Of a DNA stretch of 64,000 bases, positions 47,602 to 55,938 are shown piece after piece (position 1 is the stretch's first letter; each line of letters opens with the position of its first letter). The notes beneath the pieces are model-generated. The model saw nothing but the letters and a program-made list of their open reading frames with translations. It was not told the DNA's origin and ran no database searches. The DNA lies in NCBI GenBank assembly GCA_030674185.1, contig JAPXFY010000022.1:39200130-39264129 (forward strand), written 5' to 3'. The translations under genes were made by a program, and so were the position numbers. Source of the DNA: Monoplex corrugatus. Taxonomy: Eukaryota; Mollusca; Gastropoda; Littorinimorpha; Ranellidae.

Positions 47602-50600
47602 CACACACAATATATATATATGTGCACGCACACACATGTGTCTATATATATATATATTTTTTCCTCTGCGGATGGATAATGGGTACATGTATTAAGTGCA
47701 TTTTTGGCTTTAAAGGAAAAGTTATGTACAGAAGCCAGTTTAGTTAACTTAGGCCAAATTTCTGAGATATGTTCATATTTGTATTCAGGTTTGTTTGGAT
47801 AAACTCTCTGGTGATAATGATACAGAATGGTCAATGCCGTGGCATATCCTTAGATTCATCATCATTAGGTGCCCTGCCGCATGGCGTTGGCGATCATGGA
47901 CTTCCGTCTCTATCTCTCGTTGCCCCTAGCATCTCCCCCACCCTCCTCGTCCCCATCCACTCTGCAAGTCCGTCCAGAATTTTCTCTCTGGGTCTATAAT
48001 CCTTAGATTATATATATGTAAATTCATTGATATGTGTACTTTTTTTTTTCCAGCCTTTTTTTTTTATACTCAGGTGTCGTGTAGAGTTTGCAGTGGTTAT
48101 AGCCCTGATATGGCTCTGTGCAGTTGACTGGGCTTTAACCCTTTTGCTCCCGCACCCTGTCCACCAGCTGCAAAAACTTAACCTTTTGACTCCTGCGGGA
48201 AGCTGGTGGATAGGCTGAGGGAGTCAGAAGGTTAAGTTTTTGCTTTGTTAGCATGGTTGATAATGCGGGATGCTTGTGGACAAGGTGTGGGAGTCAGAGG
48301 GTTAAACAACATGAATTAGAGTAGAAATATGTTTCTTTGTTTCTGTTGTGTTTGCTTGATCAAGGCCAGTTGGCTGAAAATGTGCACTTGCCTTGTTTGT
48401 TTATGGAGTACTTGTTCTTGTTCTGTTTTCATGTTTTCAGGGTTTGCTTTTAACTGATCATGGCCCGTGTACAATACCTGCTTTAACGTCTAGCATCGAA
48501 AAGTTAACTCTTTGGCTCTTTCGCCCTTGTACCAGCTATCCTGCTGAAGCTGTGGGATAGGCTGAGGGAGCAACAGGTTAAGTTTTTGGCTGGGGATAGC
48601 TTGTGCAGTCAAAGGTTAAGTTTGCTGTTGGGATAGGGTGAAGGAGCCAAAGGGTTAAGTTTTTGCAGCCACTGGATAGGTTGAGGGAGTCAGAAGGTTA
48701 AGTTTTGCAGCTGGATGGTCAGGGCGTGGGAGTCAAAGGGTATCTTTTTTAAATCCCTTGTGTGATAAATTATACAAAGCTGTCAACGCCAGGGGCATCT
48801 CTTTGGACTATGTGCGTGAATGCATTGATATGTGTACTTAATTTCTTTTCCTTATTTCCTGTTGAAGTATTGTGTACTTTTGAAACAGTTATAGCCCTGA
48901 TATGGCTGTACGCAGTTAGCAGAGCTTTAAACAGAAATAACAATAACTGATCTTTTTTTTTAATTCTTAAGTGATATTAAGCAGTTGCATGTTTATGCTT
49001 ACGAAGCATTGGCACCATTTGATCAAACCAATCTCTCCATCTTTCCAGACAGGAACTCTGCTGGGAGCGGTGTGACATCATGGCACAGGTATGCCATCAG
49101 CAGCCTGGTGACGTGTGAGTGGCTGCAAGACAAGATCATCAAGGGTGACGTGGCTGATATCGTCATTCTGGATGTGTCCTGGTCAAGTCAGAAAGATTGC
49201 CAGGCAGAATTTAACAAGTAGGTCAGCCCAGTAGTTCTCTCTCTGTTTGTTTTATTTTTTTCTGACTAAGTTTTTTTTATTCCTCTTTCGCTTCATAACA
49301 AACGGACATCAAACACTCAATGTGGTAAGGAAAAATGACAAAAAAATTATAGACGTATGAAAAGACATTGTTGACATGTGAACTCCATATATAGCATACA
49401 GAATACACATAATGATGTTTTATATATTGGAAATTTTAAAATGTACTTCAAGATCTAAGCACATGTCAACATTTTTTTATGAATTTGTTTTTCAAATTAT
49501 GTCTTTTTGCTGTACGATAATCAAATATCACCAAACAGTGTGATAACAGAAATGATATCAGTTTATGATCAGTTCTGTCTCTCTTGATATCTTAGTGATA
49601 ACAGAAATGATATCAATTTATCAGTTTCTCTCTCTCTCTCTTGGTATCTCAGTGATAACAGAAATGATATCAATTTATCAGTTCTGTCTCTCTTGATATC
49701 TTAGTGATAACAGAAATGATATCAATTATCAGTTCTGTCTCTCTTATATCAGTGATACAATGATCATTCAGTTTCTCTCTCTCTCTTGGTATCTCAGTGA
49801 TAACAGAAATGATATCAATTTATCAGTTCTTCTCTCTTGATATCTTAGTGATAACAGAAATGATATCAATTTATCAGTTCTGTCTCTCTTGATATCTTAG
49901 TGATAACAGAAATGATATCAATTAATCAGTTCTGTCTCTCTTGATATCTTAGTGATAACAGAAATGATATCAATTTATCAGTTGTCTCTCTCTCTCTTGA
50001 TATCTTCAGTGATAACAGAAATGATATCAATTTATCAGTTTCTCTCTCTCTTGGATATTAGTGATAACAGAAATGATATCAATTTATCAGTTGTCTCTCT
50101 CTCTCTTGATATCTTAGTGATAACAGAAATGATATCAATTTATCAGTTCTCTCTCTCTTGGTATCTTAGTGATAACAGAAATGATATCAATTTATCAGTT
50201 CTCTCTCTCTTGATATCTTAGTGATAACAGAAATGATATCCACTTTATCAGTTCTCTCTCTCTTGATATCTTAGTGATAACAGAAATGAGATCAATTTAT
50301 CAGTTCTCTCTCTTTATCTCGTTTGATATCTTAGTGATAACAGAAATGATATCCACTTTATCAGTTCTTCTCTCTTGTATATTAGTGATAACAGAAATGA
50401 TATCAATTTATCAGTTCTCTCTCTTGGTATATTAGCATGTAATGTTCAATGCTATCTCTCCATTCTTCCCATTTCAAGACCTCTTCAGTGCATAGGGTTC
50501 TACGTAGGCCCAGGGAGTCTGCCAGATGATTTCTGGCAGATTTGGGTGGAGTACATATGGAATTGTCTGAGTGCAATGAATCCCTTTGCATACATCAGAT

Positions 50601-50732
50601 TCAGAAGTCATTGGTGTACTGCATGCATTGACATGTTTTCATATGTAACATATATATATATAGCCTACACATAAATGCATGAGCTGGCCCGTCCTAGAGA
50701 GAGAGAGAGAGAGGAGAGAGAGGAGAGAGGGG

Positions 50733-50779
<47 letters not shown>

Positions 50780-50780
50780 G

Positions 50781-50813
<33 letters not shown>

Positions 50814-52118
50814 CATGTGCAATGTTTGTATGTCTGTGAATACTCCTTTTCATTTCTAATGTTTTACTCTTCTTTATGTTATGTTTCGTATACTTGTGTC
50901 ACTATGATTCTTAGTGCTTAAAATGTTACTGTGGTTTCGAATACTTATGTTACTATGGTTCTTATTATTTATGTTACTATGGTTCCTAAAATTTATGTAC
51001 TTGGTTCATTATGTACTGTGGTTCCTAATATTATTATAGTTACTGTGGTCCCTATATGTTATATGGTTCCTAATATTTATGTTACTGTGGTTCCTATATT
51101 ATTTAGTGTTAATATTAATGGTTCCTAATATTTATGTTACTGTGGTTCCTAATATTTATGTTACTGTGGTCCCTAATATGTTATTATGGTTCCTAATATT
51201 TATGTTACTGTGGTCCCTAATATTTATGTTACTATGGTTCCTAATATTTATGTTACTGTGGTTTCTAAAATTATGTTACTGCGGTTTCTGGTATTTATGT
51301 TAGTATGGTTCCTAATATTCATGTTACTGTGGTTCCTAATATTTATGTTACTATGGTTCCTAATATTTATGTTACTATGGTTCCTAATATTTATGTTCAT
51401 TTCATGTTTTTACGGTGTCTTGTTTCCCCTGTGGGGATACCGGGGGCTCTTTCAGTACAAATAGTGTCCCCATCTTCTGGAAATTCTGTGGTCGAAATTT
51501 CCTCTTTTCTTTCACTCTCTTTGTTTCTTTCTTCCTCCTTTGCTTTCTGTCATTTCTTTCTATCATTTTTCTGCCTTGCTGGTCCATTCACCTGTATGTG
51601 TTCGATAGTCTTATGTACTCGGTACTGTCTCTTAGGATTGATAATTGGGTACATGTATTGTGTGTTTTTGGCTCTAGGGAAGTGAGTTATGCAGAAGCAA
51701 TTTTAGGTAATCTATACCCATTTTTATGTATGTTATGTTATCTTTAGGTATGTTTAAATTTGTAATCAGGTGTATTTTTTTAAATCTCCTGTGTGATAAA
51801 TTGGATGGGGTGGTCAGCGCCAGGGGCATGTCCTTAGATTATGTGCGCAAATGCATTGATGTATGCACTTAATTTTCTTTTCTTTTTTTTTTCTTTTCCT
51901 GTTGAAGTATGGTGTATGTTTTGAAACAGTTATAGCCCTGATATGGCTCTACACAGTCGGCTGGGCTTTAAGCAACAATAACAGAACAGTGTTTGCTGTT
52001 ACTTCATTGAGACTCATAATGTTCTGTTCCTGCAAAGTGCAATGAGCATGCTTCTGACATGGACTGTTTACCTTTTGAAATTATTATTTTTTTCATCATC
52101 TTCATCATCATCTTCATC

Positions 52119-52157
<39 letters not shown>

Positions 52158-53128
52158 GTTACCACCACCACCACCACCACTACTGCTGCTGCTACTACTG
52201 CTACTACTATTACTACTACAACTAGTTGTACTTTTTCCACCACACCACCACCACCTCTACCATCATCATCACCGCCGCCGCCACCACCACCACCACCACC
52301 ACCACCACCACCACCACCACTAGTTGTAATGTTTCCACCACACCACCACCACCTCTACCACTTCATCACCACCACCACCACCACTACTACTATTACTACT
52401 ACTATTACTACTACTACTCTACTACTACTCTACTACTACTACTAGTACTGTTTCCACCACACCACCACCACCTCTACCACCACCACCACCATCACCACTA
52501 CTACTACTACTACTACTACTAGTTGTAATGTTTCCACCTCACCACCACCACCTCTACCACCATCATCTTCTTCACCACCCCACCACCACCATAATCATCA
52601 TCATCATCATCATCATCATCACTACCACCATCATCATCATCATCATCAAGTGTCACCTTCCCTTTCATTGAGTCGTCAGCAATTCCGTCCACTATCTTGT
52701 CATTATCACGCTAAACTGGTACATTCTTTTTGAACAATTCCTGCAGACATCATATCCCAGGGGCACGCTACCTGGACGTGATGGTGGGCCCACACTCGAG
52801 TTTGTTCCCCCGCAACATACCCCCGCCGGACGTGTTCCAGAAGGCGGCTCGCGCGGCAGGGGTCAACGAGGACAGTCACGTGATCCTGTATAGCGACTCC
52901 GACAACTGTGGATTCTTTCTCTCTGGTAGAGCGTGGTGGACTTTCACGGTGAGAATAGTTGTTGTTTCTGTGTGTGTATGTGTGTGTGTGTGTGTGTGTG
53001 GGGGGGGGTATGTGTGTGTGTGTGATTATGTGTGTGTTTGTGTGGGGTGGGGGGTATGTGTGTATGTGGGGGGGTATGTGTGTGTGGTGTGTGTGTGTAT
53101 GTGTGTATGTATGTGTGTGTGTGAGTGA

Positions 53129-53185
<57 letters not shown>

Positions 53186-54896
53186 TGAGTGAGTGAGTGT
53201 GTGTGTATGTGTGTATGTGTGTGTGTGTGTGTGTGAGTGAGTGAGTGTGTGTGTGTGTGTGTGTGTGTTTGTCACTTTGTGTGTTAGTGTGTGTGTGTGT
53301 GTGTTAGTGAGTGTGTGTGTGTGTGTATGTGTGTGTATATGTGTGTGTGTGTATATGTATGTGTGTGTGTATGTGTGTGTGCGTGTGAGTGTGTATATGT
53401 ATATGTGTGTGCGTGTGTGTGTGCGTGTGAGTGTGTATATGTATGTGTGTGTGCGTGTGTGTGTGTCTGTGTTCTTTTATCTGTCCCAAGGCGAGCAGTG
53501 ATAGAATGATTTCAGATGTTGGCCTGCCAGTAATTAAACTCAAAGTTCCAGGGTTTGTTTCCTGTAGAGGCCTTGACTTTTCTCCACAGTTTGACCAGAA
53601 AATCAAATGAATGTCTGGTCCTTTGGAAGGGGACAAAAAAAAAAACAACAAAAAAACCAAATCGGATCTGTGTGCCTTCTGGTTTGCACATGCTAAAAAT
53701 TCCACGGCAATTGAAAATTATGAAGAGAGGGCATTTGCCCAGCTGCCCTGGTATAAAATATTGGAGAGATAGGTTGACTTTCCAGGTCCCTCCCCTTGAA
53801 GGTCAATTAGCCTTCTTGCCTTTCTGAAGTCTTGGTTAAAAAAAAAGTAAAATGGATGGCACTCTCGACAGGGGAGAGCAGCCTGAATTTCATGTGGTAA
53901 ATACATTGTAACAAAAAGGAATGACTATGAATATGAATTTTGTACGCCATTGAAGTGGACAGAGCTTAGGGGGAGAGTCATTACTTCCCCTCATTTGTGG
54001 ATTCTCATAGGATTGTATTTACTTCATTCCTGCATTTAGACAAGAGGCAGAAACAAGAGAAAGGATGTGGTGCCGACTCCTTTCCCTTGCTGAGGAAGGG
54101 GGGAGGGGGTGGCTGGCACATGGCTAATTGATAAACGGTGCCCCATGACTGACCTGGTCAAATACTGATGACGTGCACTGATGATGCGACTGGTGTGAAC
54201 TTCAAAGCAAGTACTGTGAGAACAGTTTACCGTGCTGCAGGAAAGAAGGAACATGTGTGTTCTGTCCGGTTTTCTGCTTGAAGGAAGGAAGGGTAAGAAT
54301 CCTGCAGCACGGAAAACTGTTCTCCAGGGATGAAAGAGTTAATATGCTAATACCGTATGTGTAGATGTACAAGGACTAACAGTAAGACAGGTCTAGCTGG
54401 ATCTTATGCTACTCATCATCATCATCATGTGCCCTGCTGCATGGCATTGGCGATATGGCCCTCCATACAAATCTATCCCTTTTCGCTGCAAGTACATCTC
54501 CCACCCTCTCTGTCCTTAGCCACTCTGCAAGTCCGTCCAATATTTTCTCCCAGGGTTTACCTGGTGCTCTCTTTCCCTCCAGCTTTCCTGTTGTGACTAG
54601 GTGCTCTAATTTCTCTTGTCTCATAAAATATCCTATGCTACTGTCCTTGAATTATATAAAGTGTTTTAAGTTCCAGGTTGTGTTGAAATATCGAGTGTGC
54701 TTGTGTTTAAACCCAGATTTACGGCGCCAAACATGTGTCCATTCTGAACGGGGGTTTACAACGCTGGCTTACTTTGGGCTATGATGTCACCTGTGATACT
54801 GTGCATGTGCAAGTCCAGGTATGTGTACTGGTTTGGTTACTGTTTGTGGAGAGAGAATATCCTAGGACAGTTGAAAACGGCTGTTTCAGTGTGTGT

Positions 54897-54941
<45 letters not shown>

Positions 54942-54971
54942 GTAGTGTGTAGTGTAGTGTGTGTGTGTGTG

Positions 54972-55018
<47 letters not shown>

Positions 55019-55394
55019 ACAGAGGGAGGATGACGACTTGAGTCAGGGGTCACAAACCCTACTCCCCTCCTGTCTTCCCCCTCCCAGTGTTCGTGTGCTT
55101 TGTGTCCTGGAGATTTGGTTGGTGTTGGTGAATGATGGGAGTGCGCACTTTGGTTTGATTCTTGAATCAAGATTTGGTACCTAATAAATCTTTTTCTTCT
55201 TCTTCTTCTTATGTTTCACAGTAAATCATGTAAAACATTGTCAACATTACGCATAACTAGTATGAGGTGGTGAACTGATTAATGGCTTTGAGGTAAACTG
55301 TTTATTAACAATGCATGTCTGTGTGTGTACATGTGTGTGTGTGTACATGCGTGTGTGTGTGTGTGTGTGTGTACATGGGTGTGTGTGAATGTAT

Positions 55395-55469
<75 letters not shown>

Positions 55470-55938
55470 CAACTTAACAACACAGTGTTACACTTCTTCA
55501 TGTTTGTGCATGTATATGTGTGTATAAGAGAGAGAGAGAGAGAGAGTGTGTGTGTGTGTGTGTGTATGTGTGTGTGTGTGCGTGTGTGTGTGTGCATATG
55601 TGTGTGTGCATGTATATAAATGAGTGTGTGTGCATGTGTGTGTAACAACATGTATTTCATTTCTTCATGTTTGCCTGTGTGTGTGCATGTTTGTGTGCAT
55701 GTGTATGTGTGTGTGTGTGTGTGTGTGTTTGTGCATGTGTGTGTGTGTGTATGTGTATACATGCATGTGTGTGCATGTGATTGTGTGTGTGTGTGTGTGT
55801 GTGTGTCTGTTCAGGGAGGCAATTTCACGGCACAGTACAACAACAAACATCGTCTGACCTTTGAGGAGATGGAGGAGCGTTTGTCGACTGACTACGCCAA
55901 CGTCTTGGACTCCAGGGCACCACACATTTACAGCGATG
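33724..55938 (+). CDS. TST/MPST: Two-domain rhodanese sulfurtransferase (TST/MPST type), 5' part
   Basis: These enzymes move sulfane sulfur from thiosulfate or 3-mercaptopyruvate to cyanide or thiols. Exons 49049-49217, 52747-52948, 54717-54818 and 55815-55938 join in phase. They give the N-terminal rhodanese domain (ISSLVTCEWLQD, VILDVSWSS, HHIPGARYLDV, VILYSDSDNCGFF, RAWW, YGAKHVSILNGGLQRW) and the start of the second (ANVLDSRAPHIYSD). The catalytic Cys loop, which separates TST from MPST, lies beyond the last exon seen. An exon at 33724-33793 (MLSLLILLFGLITTAQEPRENYV) can join with fitting phase and would add a signal peptide; the 15-kb gap makes that link an inference. About 222 residues are covered, against roughly 300 in the family. 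No stops or frameshifts are seen in the four rhodanese exons. Confidence 0.85.
34080..34245. repeat. (CT)n(GC)n(GT)n compound microsatellite
   Basis: CT, CG and GT dinucleotide blocks in series. Confidence 0.95.
34638..35003 (+). mobile_element. RTE-like LINE 3' fragment, plus orientation
   Basis: It encodes EMWFLRRMLRVPWTAMKTNE, SLLRKIRRRQATFIGHFMRK and GELEHLVTTGKL, then a 25-bp duplication and a (GAT)n tail at about 34990-35003. A block of (CAA)n lies at its 5' edge. Confidence 0.75.
35037..36540 (-). mobile_element. RTE-like LINE fragment, minus orientation, decayed
   Basis: Reverse transcriptase pieces in several frames: EEQCGFVEGKRTINAIYILR (36.3 kb), NVRYADDTVLIAENEKDLQN (35.8 kb), FKYLGTVISSDGRCTLQIAN (35.6 kb) and WFLRRMLRIPWTTKETNETV (35.3 kb). 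Its (GAT)n tail lies at the left end and faces that of 34638-35003. About 115 bp around 35.85-36.05 kb are duplicated (TTCTATTGATGGTTTCGCTG occurs twice). Confidence 0.8.
36541..36959. other. Unassigned intronic sequence
   Basis: No exon or repeat family recognised. Confidence 0.4.
36960..37092. mobile_element. MITE-P, short copy (133 bp)
   Basis: Terminal TTAA at both ends, CCTTTCGCTACCGCATCC at left and GGGTGAGGGTCGTCAAAGGG at right. It contains only the outer arms. Confidence 0.65.
37255..37335 (+). mobile_element. SINE family A, 3' tail only
   Basis: 'acgttagagcatatggaattt' and 'gaagaaattgaaattgaaacc' match the family A 3' end. Confidence 0.45.
37336..37894. other. T-rich sequence with fragment of the 27.1-kb tandem unit
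   Basis: Contains poly-T stretches and 'gaaggccagttggccgaaaa' followed by GTCTGGTTGTATTAAATATA. No exon seen. Confidence 0.45.
37895..38060 (+). mobile_element. SINE-B 3' end with A-rich tail
   Basis: GGAGAGATAGGTTCATTTTC then CTTTCTGAAGTCTTAGTTA and an (AAAC)n-rich tail of about 70 bp. Confidence 0.55.
38085..38239 (-). mobile_element. Family E fragment
   Basis: Contains 'cactaagctgacaccacc' and a G-run, as at 45.3 and 46.8 kb. Orientation is arbitrary. Confidence 0.4.
38240..38840. repeat. MITE-P copy with one arm amplified into a ~54-bp minisatellite
   Basis: It starts TTAACCCTTTGACTCCCGCA and ends CTCAAAGGGTTAA. From about 38385 to 38800 a unit GTTTTTGCAGTTGGTGGATG then CTGCTGGATAGGGTGAGGGA and GTCAAAGGGTTAAA repeats about eight times. 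The unit is the right arm of the MITE. Confidence 0.8.
39038..39205. repeat. (CTGT)n/(CT)n simple repeat
   Basis: CTGTCTGTCTCT-type repeats. Confidence 0.95.
39230..39465 (+). mobile_element. Family E fragment with poly-C
   Basis: Blocks 'ggactcaggatttcatatctcaag', 'gtagggttttgcttaggctcag' and AGTGTCTGCGAGATAACTAT. A C run lies at about 39378-39389. Confidence 0.45.
39475..39785. repeat. TG-rich and (ACTT)n-like low-complexity sequence
   Basis: TGTG/ATGTG repeats, then ACTTACTTATTCACT-type repeats. Confidence 0.8.
39960..44060 (+). mobile_element. RTE-like LINE, near full length but decayed
   Basis: From about 40871 the plus strand encodes an AP-like endonuclease: ISSWNVRTMCPG, LQRLNIDIAA-stop-QETRL, FILGDLNARVDAD and DTDHTLVCSKIKL. 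The reverse transcriptase follows: GEDGIPPEVIK, LAFIDLTKAFDLVSRSGLF, SGVKQGCVLAPTLFGIFF and EALFADDAALA. Then come FQYLGSTISDNLSLDAEI, LLYSSEAWTTYASQEKRLN, LRWLGHVRRMEDGRIPKDVL and a C-terminal Cys/His motif, CGRCDRDCHSRIGLHSHNRK. At least one stop and about five frameshifts break it, including one beside a 23-base C/CC run at 41153-41173. The upstream 40.0-40.87 kb is probably its 5' UTR. Endonuclease wording resembles the domain in CFDP2-type RTE proteins; clade is inferred. A SINE abuts its 3' end. Confidence 0.8.
42962..44017 (+). pseudogene. Longest surviving frame of the RTE-like LINE (RT thumb to C-terminus)
   Basis: About 320 residues are open from the FADD region to a stop at 44017. 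They include the YLGSTISDN block, SEAWTTYASQEKRL, RRILGIQWQDKVTNTEVLRR, GRPQLRFVDACKRDL and the terminal CxxC...HxxxxC motif, which probably binds nucleic acid at target priming. It cannot be expressed as the intact enzyme because upstream parts are in other frames. Confidence 0.75.
44073..44254 (+). mobile_element. SINE family A copy
   Basis: Body 'ggactggccagctcatggg', GTTTATGTGCAGGCTTAAAG and tail TCATCTTGAGAAACTGAAAC. It directly follows the LINE 3' end. Confidence 0.7.
44255..45130. other. Unassigned intronic sequence
   Basis: Contains a C run at about 44379-44391. No exon with splice sites or known motif is recognised. Confidence 0.4.
45131..45460 (+). repeat. Family E fragment with 57-bp tandem duplication
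   Basis: CGAAACACTAAATTGACACC then ACCAGAATTATTGCAGAATT and TACTGTTCAGCGAA occurs twice in a row (45291-45400). Confidence 0.7.
45461..45985. other. A-rich, (AAAC)n and (CT)n sequence
   Basis: An (AAACA)n tract at 45620-45720 and a CT tract at 45838-45895; otherwise nothing recognised. Confidence 0.5.
45998..46390 (-). mobile_element. RTE-like LINE 3' fragment
   Basis: Minus strand encodes NKIEAAEMWFLRRMLRVPWT, AKKTNETVLMEADTSRSLIR and GKLEGKRAPGRPREKMLEGL without a break over about 100 residues. The (GAT)n tail is at the left (45998-46008). Confidence 0.8.
46665..46762. repeat. (GT)n microsatellite
   Basis: A GT run of about 45 units with small interruptions. Confidence 0.95.
46785..46920. 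mobile_element. Family E fragment
   Basis: 'aacactaagctgatgccaccagcatgatagg' block and following sequence match other family E copies. Confidence 0.4.
46935..47012. mobile_element. MITE-P fragment (right arm)
   Basis: GGTGGATAGGGTGAGAGAGT then GAAAGGGTTAAGTTTTTGCA and a terminal GGGTTAA. Confidence 0.55.
47225..48134 (+). mobile_element. Family C repeat copy, interrupted by (CA)n and an RTE fragment
   Basis: The forward copy runs from GGAGATGCTGGGGACTGTTT to ATATGGCTCTGTGCAGTTGA. CA-rich sequence has expanded at 47490-47600, and an RTE fragment lies at 47855-47998. Confidence 0.7.
47855..47998 (-). mobile_element. RTE-like LINE 3' fragment with target-site duplication
   Basis: A short fragment (GCCCTGCCGCATGGCGTTGG ... 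CTCTGGGTCTA) with (ATC)n at the left end. ATCCTTAGATT precedes it and is repeated right after it. In other family C copies this word occurs once, so this is a true insertion. Confidence 0.75.
48135..48305. mobile_element. MITE-P, complete copy (171 bp)
   Basis: It begins TTAACCCTTTTGCTCCCGCA and ends GTGGGAGTCAGAGGGTTAA. Within it lies a second inverted pair (TTAACCTTTTGACTCC ... GGGAGTCAGAAGGTTAA), so it is a palindrome inside a palindrome. It sits at the 3' end of the family C copy, in its TTTAA. Confidence 0.75.
48505..48741. mobile_element. MITE-P-derived array, decayed
   Basis: Starts TTAACTCTTTGGCTC and contains about four degenerate right-arm units ending in GTCAAAGG(G)TTAA-like words. 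Confidence 0.55.
48745..48940 (+). mobile_element. Family C repeat, 3' part
   Basis: 'ccttgtgtgataaatt', CAGGGGCATCTCTTTGGACT and ATATGGCTGTACGCAGTTAG, ending in AAATAACAATAAC. Confidence 0.65.
49049..49217 (+). CDS. TST/MPST: Sulfurtransferase exon, start of first rhodanese domain
   Basis: The acceptor CCATCTTTCCAG precedes ACAGGAACTC. It encodes SWHRYAISSLVTCEWLQDKI and DIVILDVSWSSQKDCQAEFN plus two bases; the donor is GTAGGT. It matches the first strand-helix unit of TST/MPST. Confidence 0.88.
49545..50430. repeat. 52-bp minisatellite, about 16 copies
   Basis: Unit GTGATAACAGAAATGATATC, AATTTATCAGTTCTGTCTCT, CTTGATATCTTA. Variation is mainly in the CT stretch. GATATC words recur in each unit. 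It is intronic. Confidence 0.95.
50480..50605 (+). mobile_element. Family E fragment
   Basis: 'gtgcatagggttctacgtaggcccag' then GGAGTCTGCCAGATGATTTC and 'gcaatgaatccctttgc'. Confidence 0.45.
50694..50815. repeat. (GA)n microsatellite
   Basis: GA run with G-rich interruptions. Confidence 0.95.
50925..51395. repeat. 24-bp minisatellite, about 20 copies
   Basis: Unit TTACTATGGTTCCTAATATT plus TATG. The 24-bp unit is a multiple of 3, so all frames stay open by construction; this is not a gene. Confidence 0.95.
51415..51990 (+). mobile_element. Family C repeat, complete-looking copy
   Basis: It runs from GGGGATACCGGGGGCTCTTT to ATATGGCTCTACACAGTCGG and ends CTTTAAGCAACAATAACAG. It is the best uninterrupted reference for the split copy at 56-61.7 kb. 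Confidence 0.8.
52085..52670. repeat. (ATC)n/(ACC)n/(ACT)n trinucleotide array
   Basis: A nearly 600-bp array of trinucleotide runs with a ~35-bp module (TTTCCACCACACCACCACCA then CCTCTACCAC) repeated four times. It ends shortly before the next exon's acceptor. Confidence 0.95.
52747..52948 (+). CDS. TST/MPST: Sulfurtransferase exon, core of first rhodanese domain
   Basis: After TTCCTGCAG it completes Lys and encodes HHIPGARYLDVMVGPHSSLF, then DVFQKAARAAGVNEDSHVIL, YSDSDNCGFFLSGRAWWTFT. The donor is GTGAGA. HIPGA is the family signature; the loop where an active domain has its Cys reads SDSDNCGFF, in line with a non-catalytic first domain. Confidence 0.92.
52970..53480. repeat. (GT)n-rich microsatellite block
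   Basis: GT runs with GTGAGTGA and G-run variants, starting about 20 bp after the donor. Confidence 0.95.
53490..53945 (+). mobile_element. SINE-B, complete-looking copy
   Basis: Head 'gcgagcagtgatagaatgatttcag', then GGTTCCAGGGTTTGTTTCC and 3' end CTTTCTGAAGTCTTGGTTA, an A run and a TATGAATATGAAT tail. Confidence 0.65.
53946..54405. other. Unassigned intronic sequence
   Basis: Contains a ~25-bp inverted pair (GAACAGTTTACCGTGCTGCA at 54221 and TGCAGCACGGAAAACTGTTC at 54304), which could be the ends of a short palindromic repeat. Confidence 0.45.
54412..54640 (-). mobile_element. RTE-like LINE 3' fragment
   Basis: Minus strand encodes EKLEHLVTTGKLEGKRAPGK, PWEKILDGLAEWLRTERVGD and VLAAKRDRFVW; the (GAT)n tail is at left (54413-54427). 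Confidence 0.75.
54717..54818 (+). CDS. TST/MPST: Sulfurtransferase exon, end of first rhodanese domain
   Basis: The acceptor is TTTAAACCCAG. It encodes IYGAKHVSILNGGLQRWLTL and GYDVTCDTVHVQVQ (34 codons, phase 0 at both ends); the donor is GTATGT. VSILNGGLQRW matches the family's VSLLDGGLRHW-type motif. Confidence 0.92.
54885..55018. repeat. (GT)n microsatellite
   Basis: GT runs with a GTAGTGT interruption. Confidence 0.95.
55315..55812. repeat. (GT)n-rich microsatellite block
   Basis: GT runs, a GA run near 55530, and a ~50-bp module (ACACTTCTTCATGTTTG-like) seen twice. It runs right up to the next acceptor and forms part of its pyrimidine-poor tract. Confidence 0.95.
55815..55938 (+). 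CDS. TST/MPST: Sulfurtransferase exon, interdomain linker and start of second rhodanese domain
   Basis: The acceptor GTCTGTTCAG precedes GGAGGCAAT. It encodes GGNFTAQYNNKHRLTFEEME and ERLSTDYANVLDSRAPHIYS plus D; the donor GTTTGT ends phase 1. ANVLDSRA corresponds to VVDSRA at the start of the catalytic domain. The remaining ~100 residues, with the active-site Cys, are not in the window or not recognised. Confidence 0.9.

Noticed and set aside
52042..52522. Serine-, threonine- and histidine-rich open frames
   Set aside because: Translations of an (ATC)n/(ACC)n array in all three frames.
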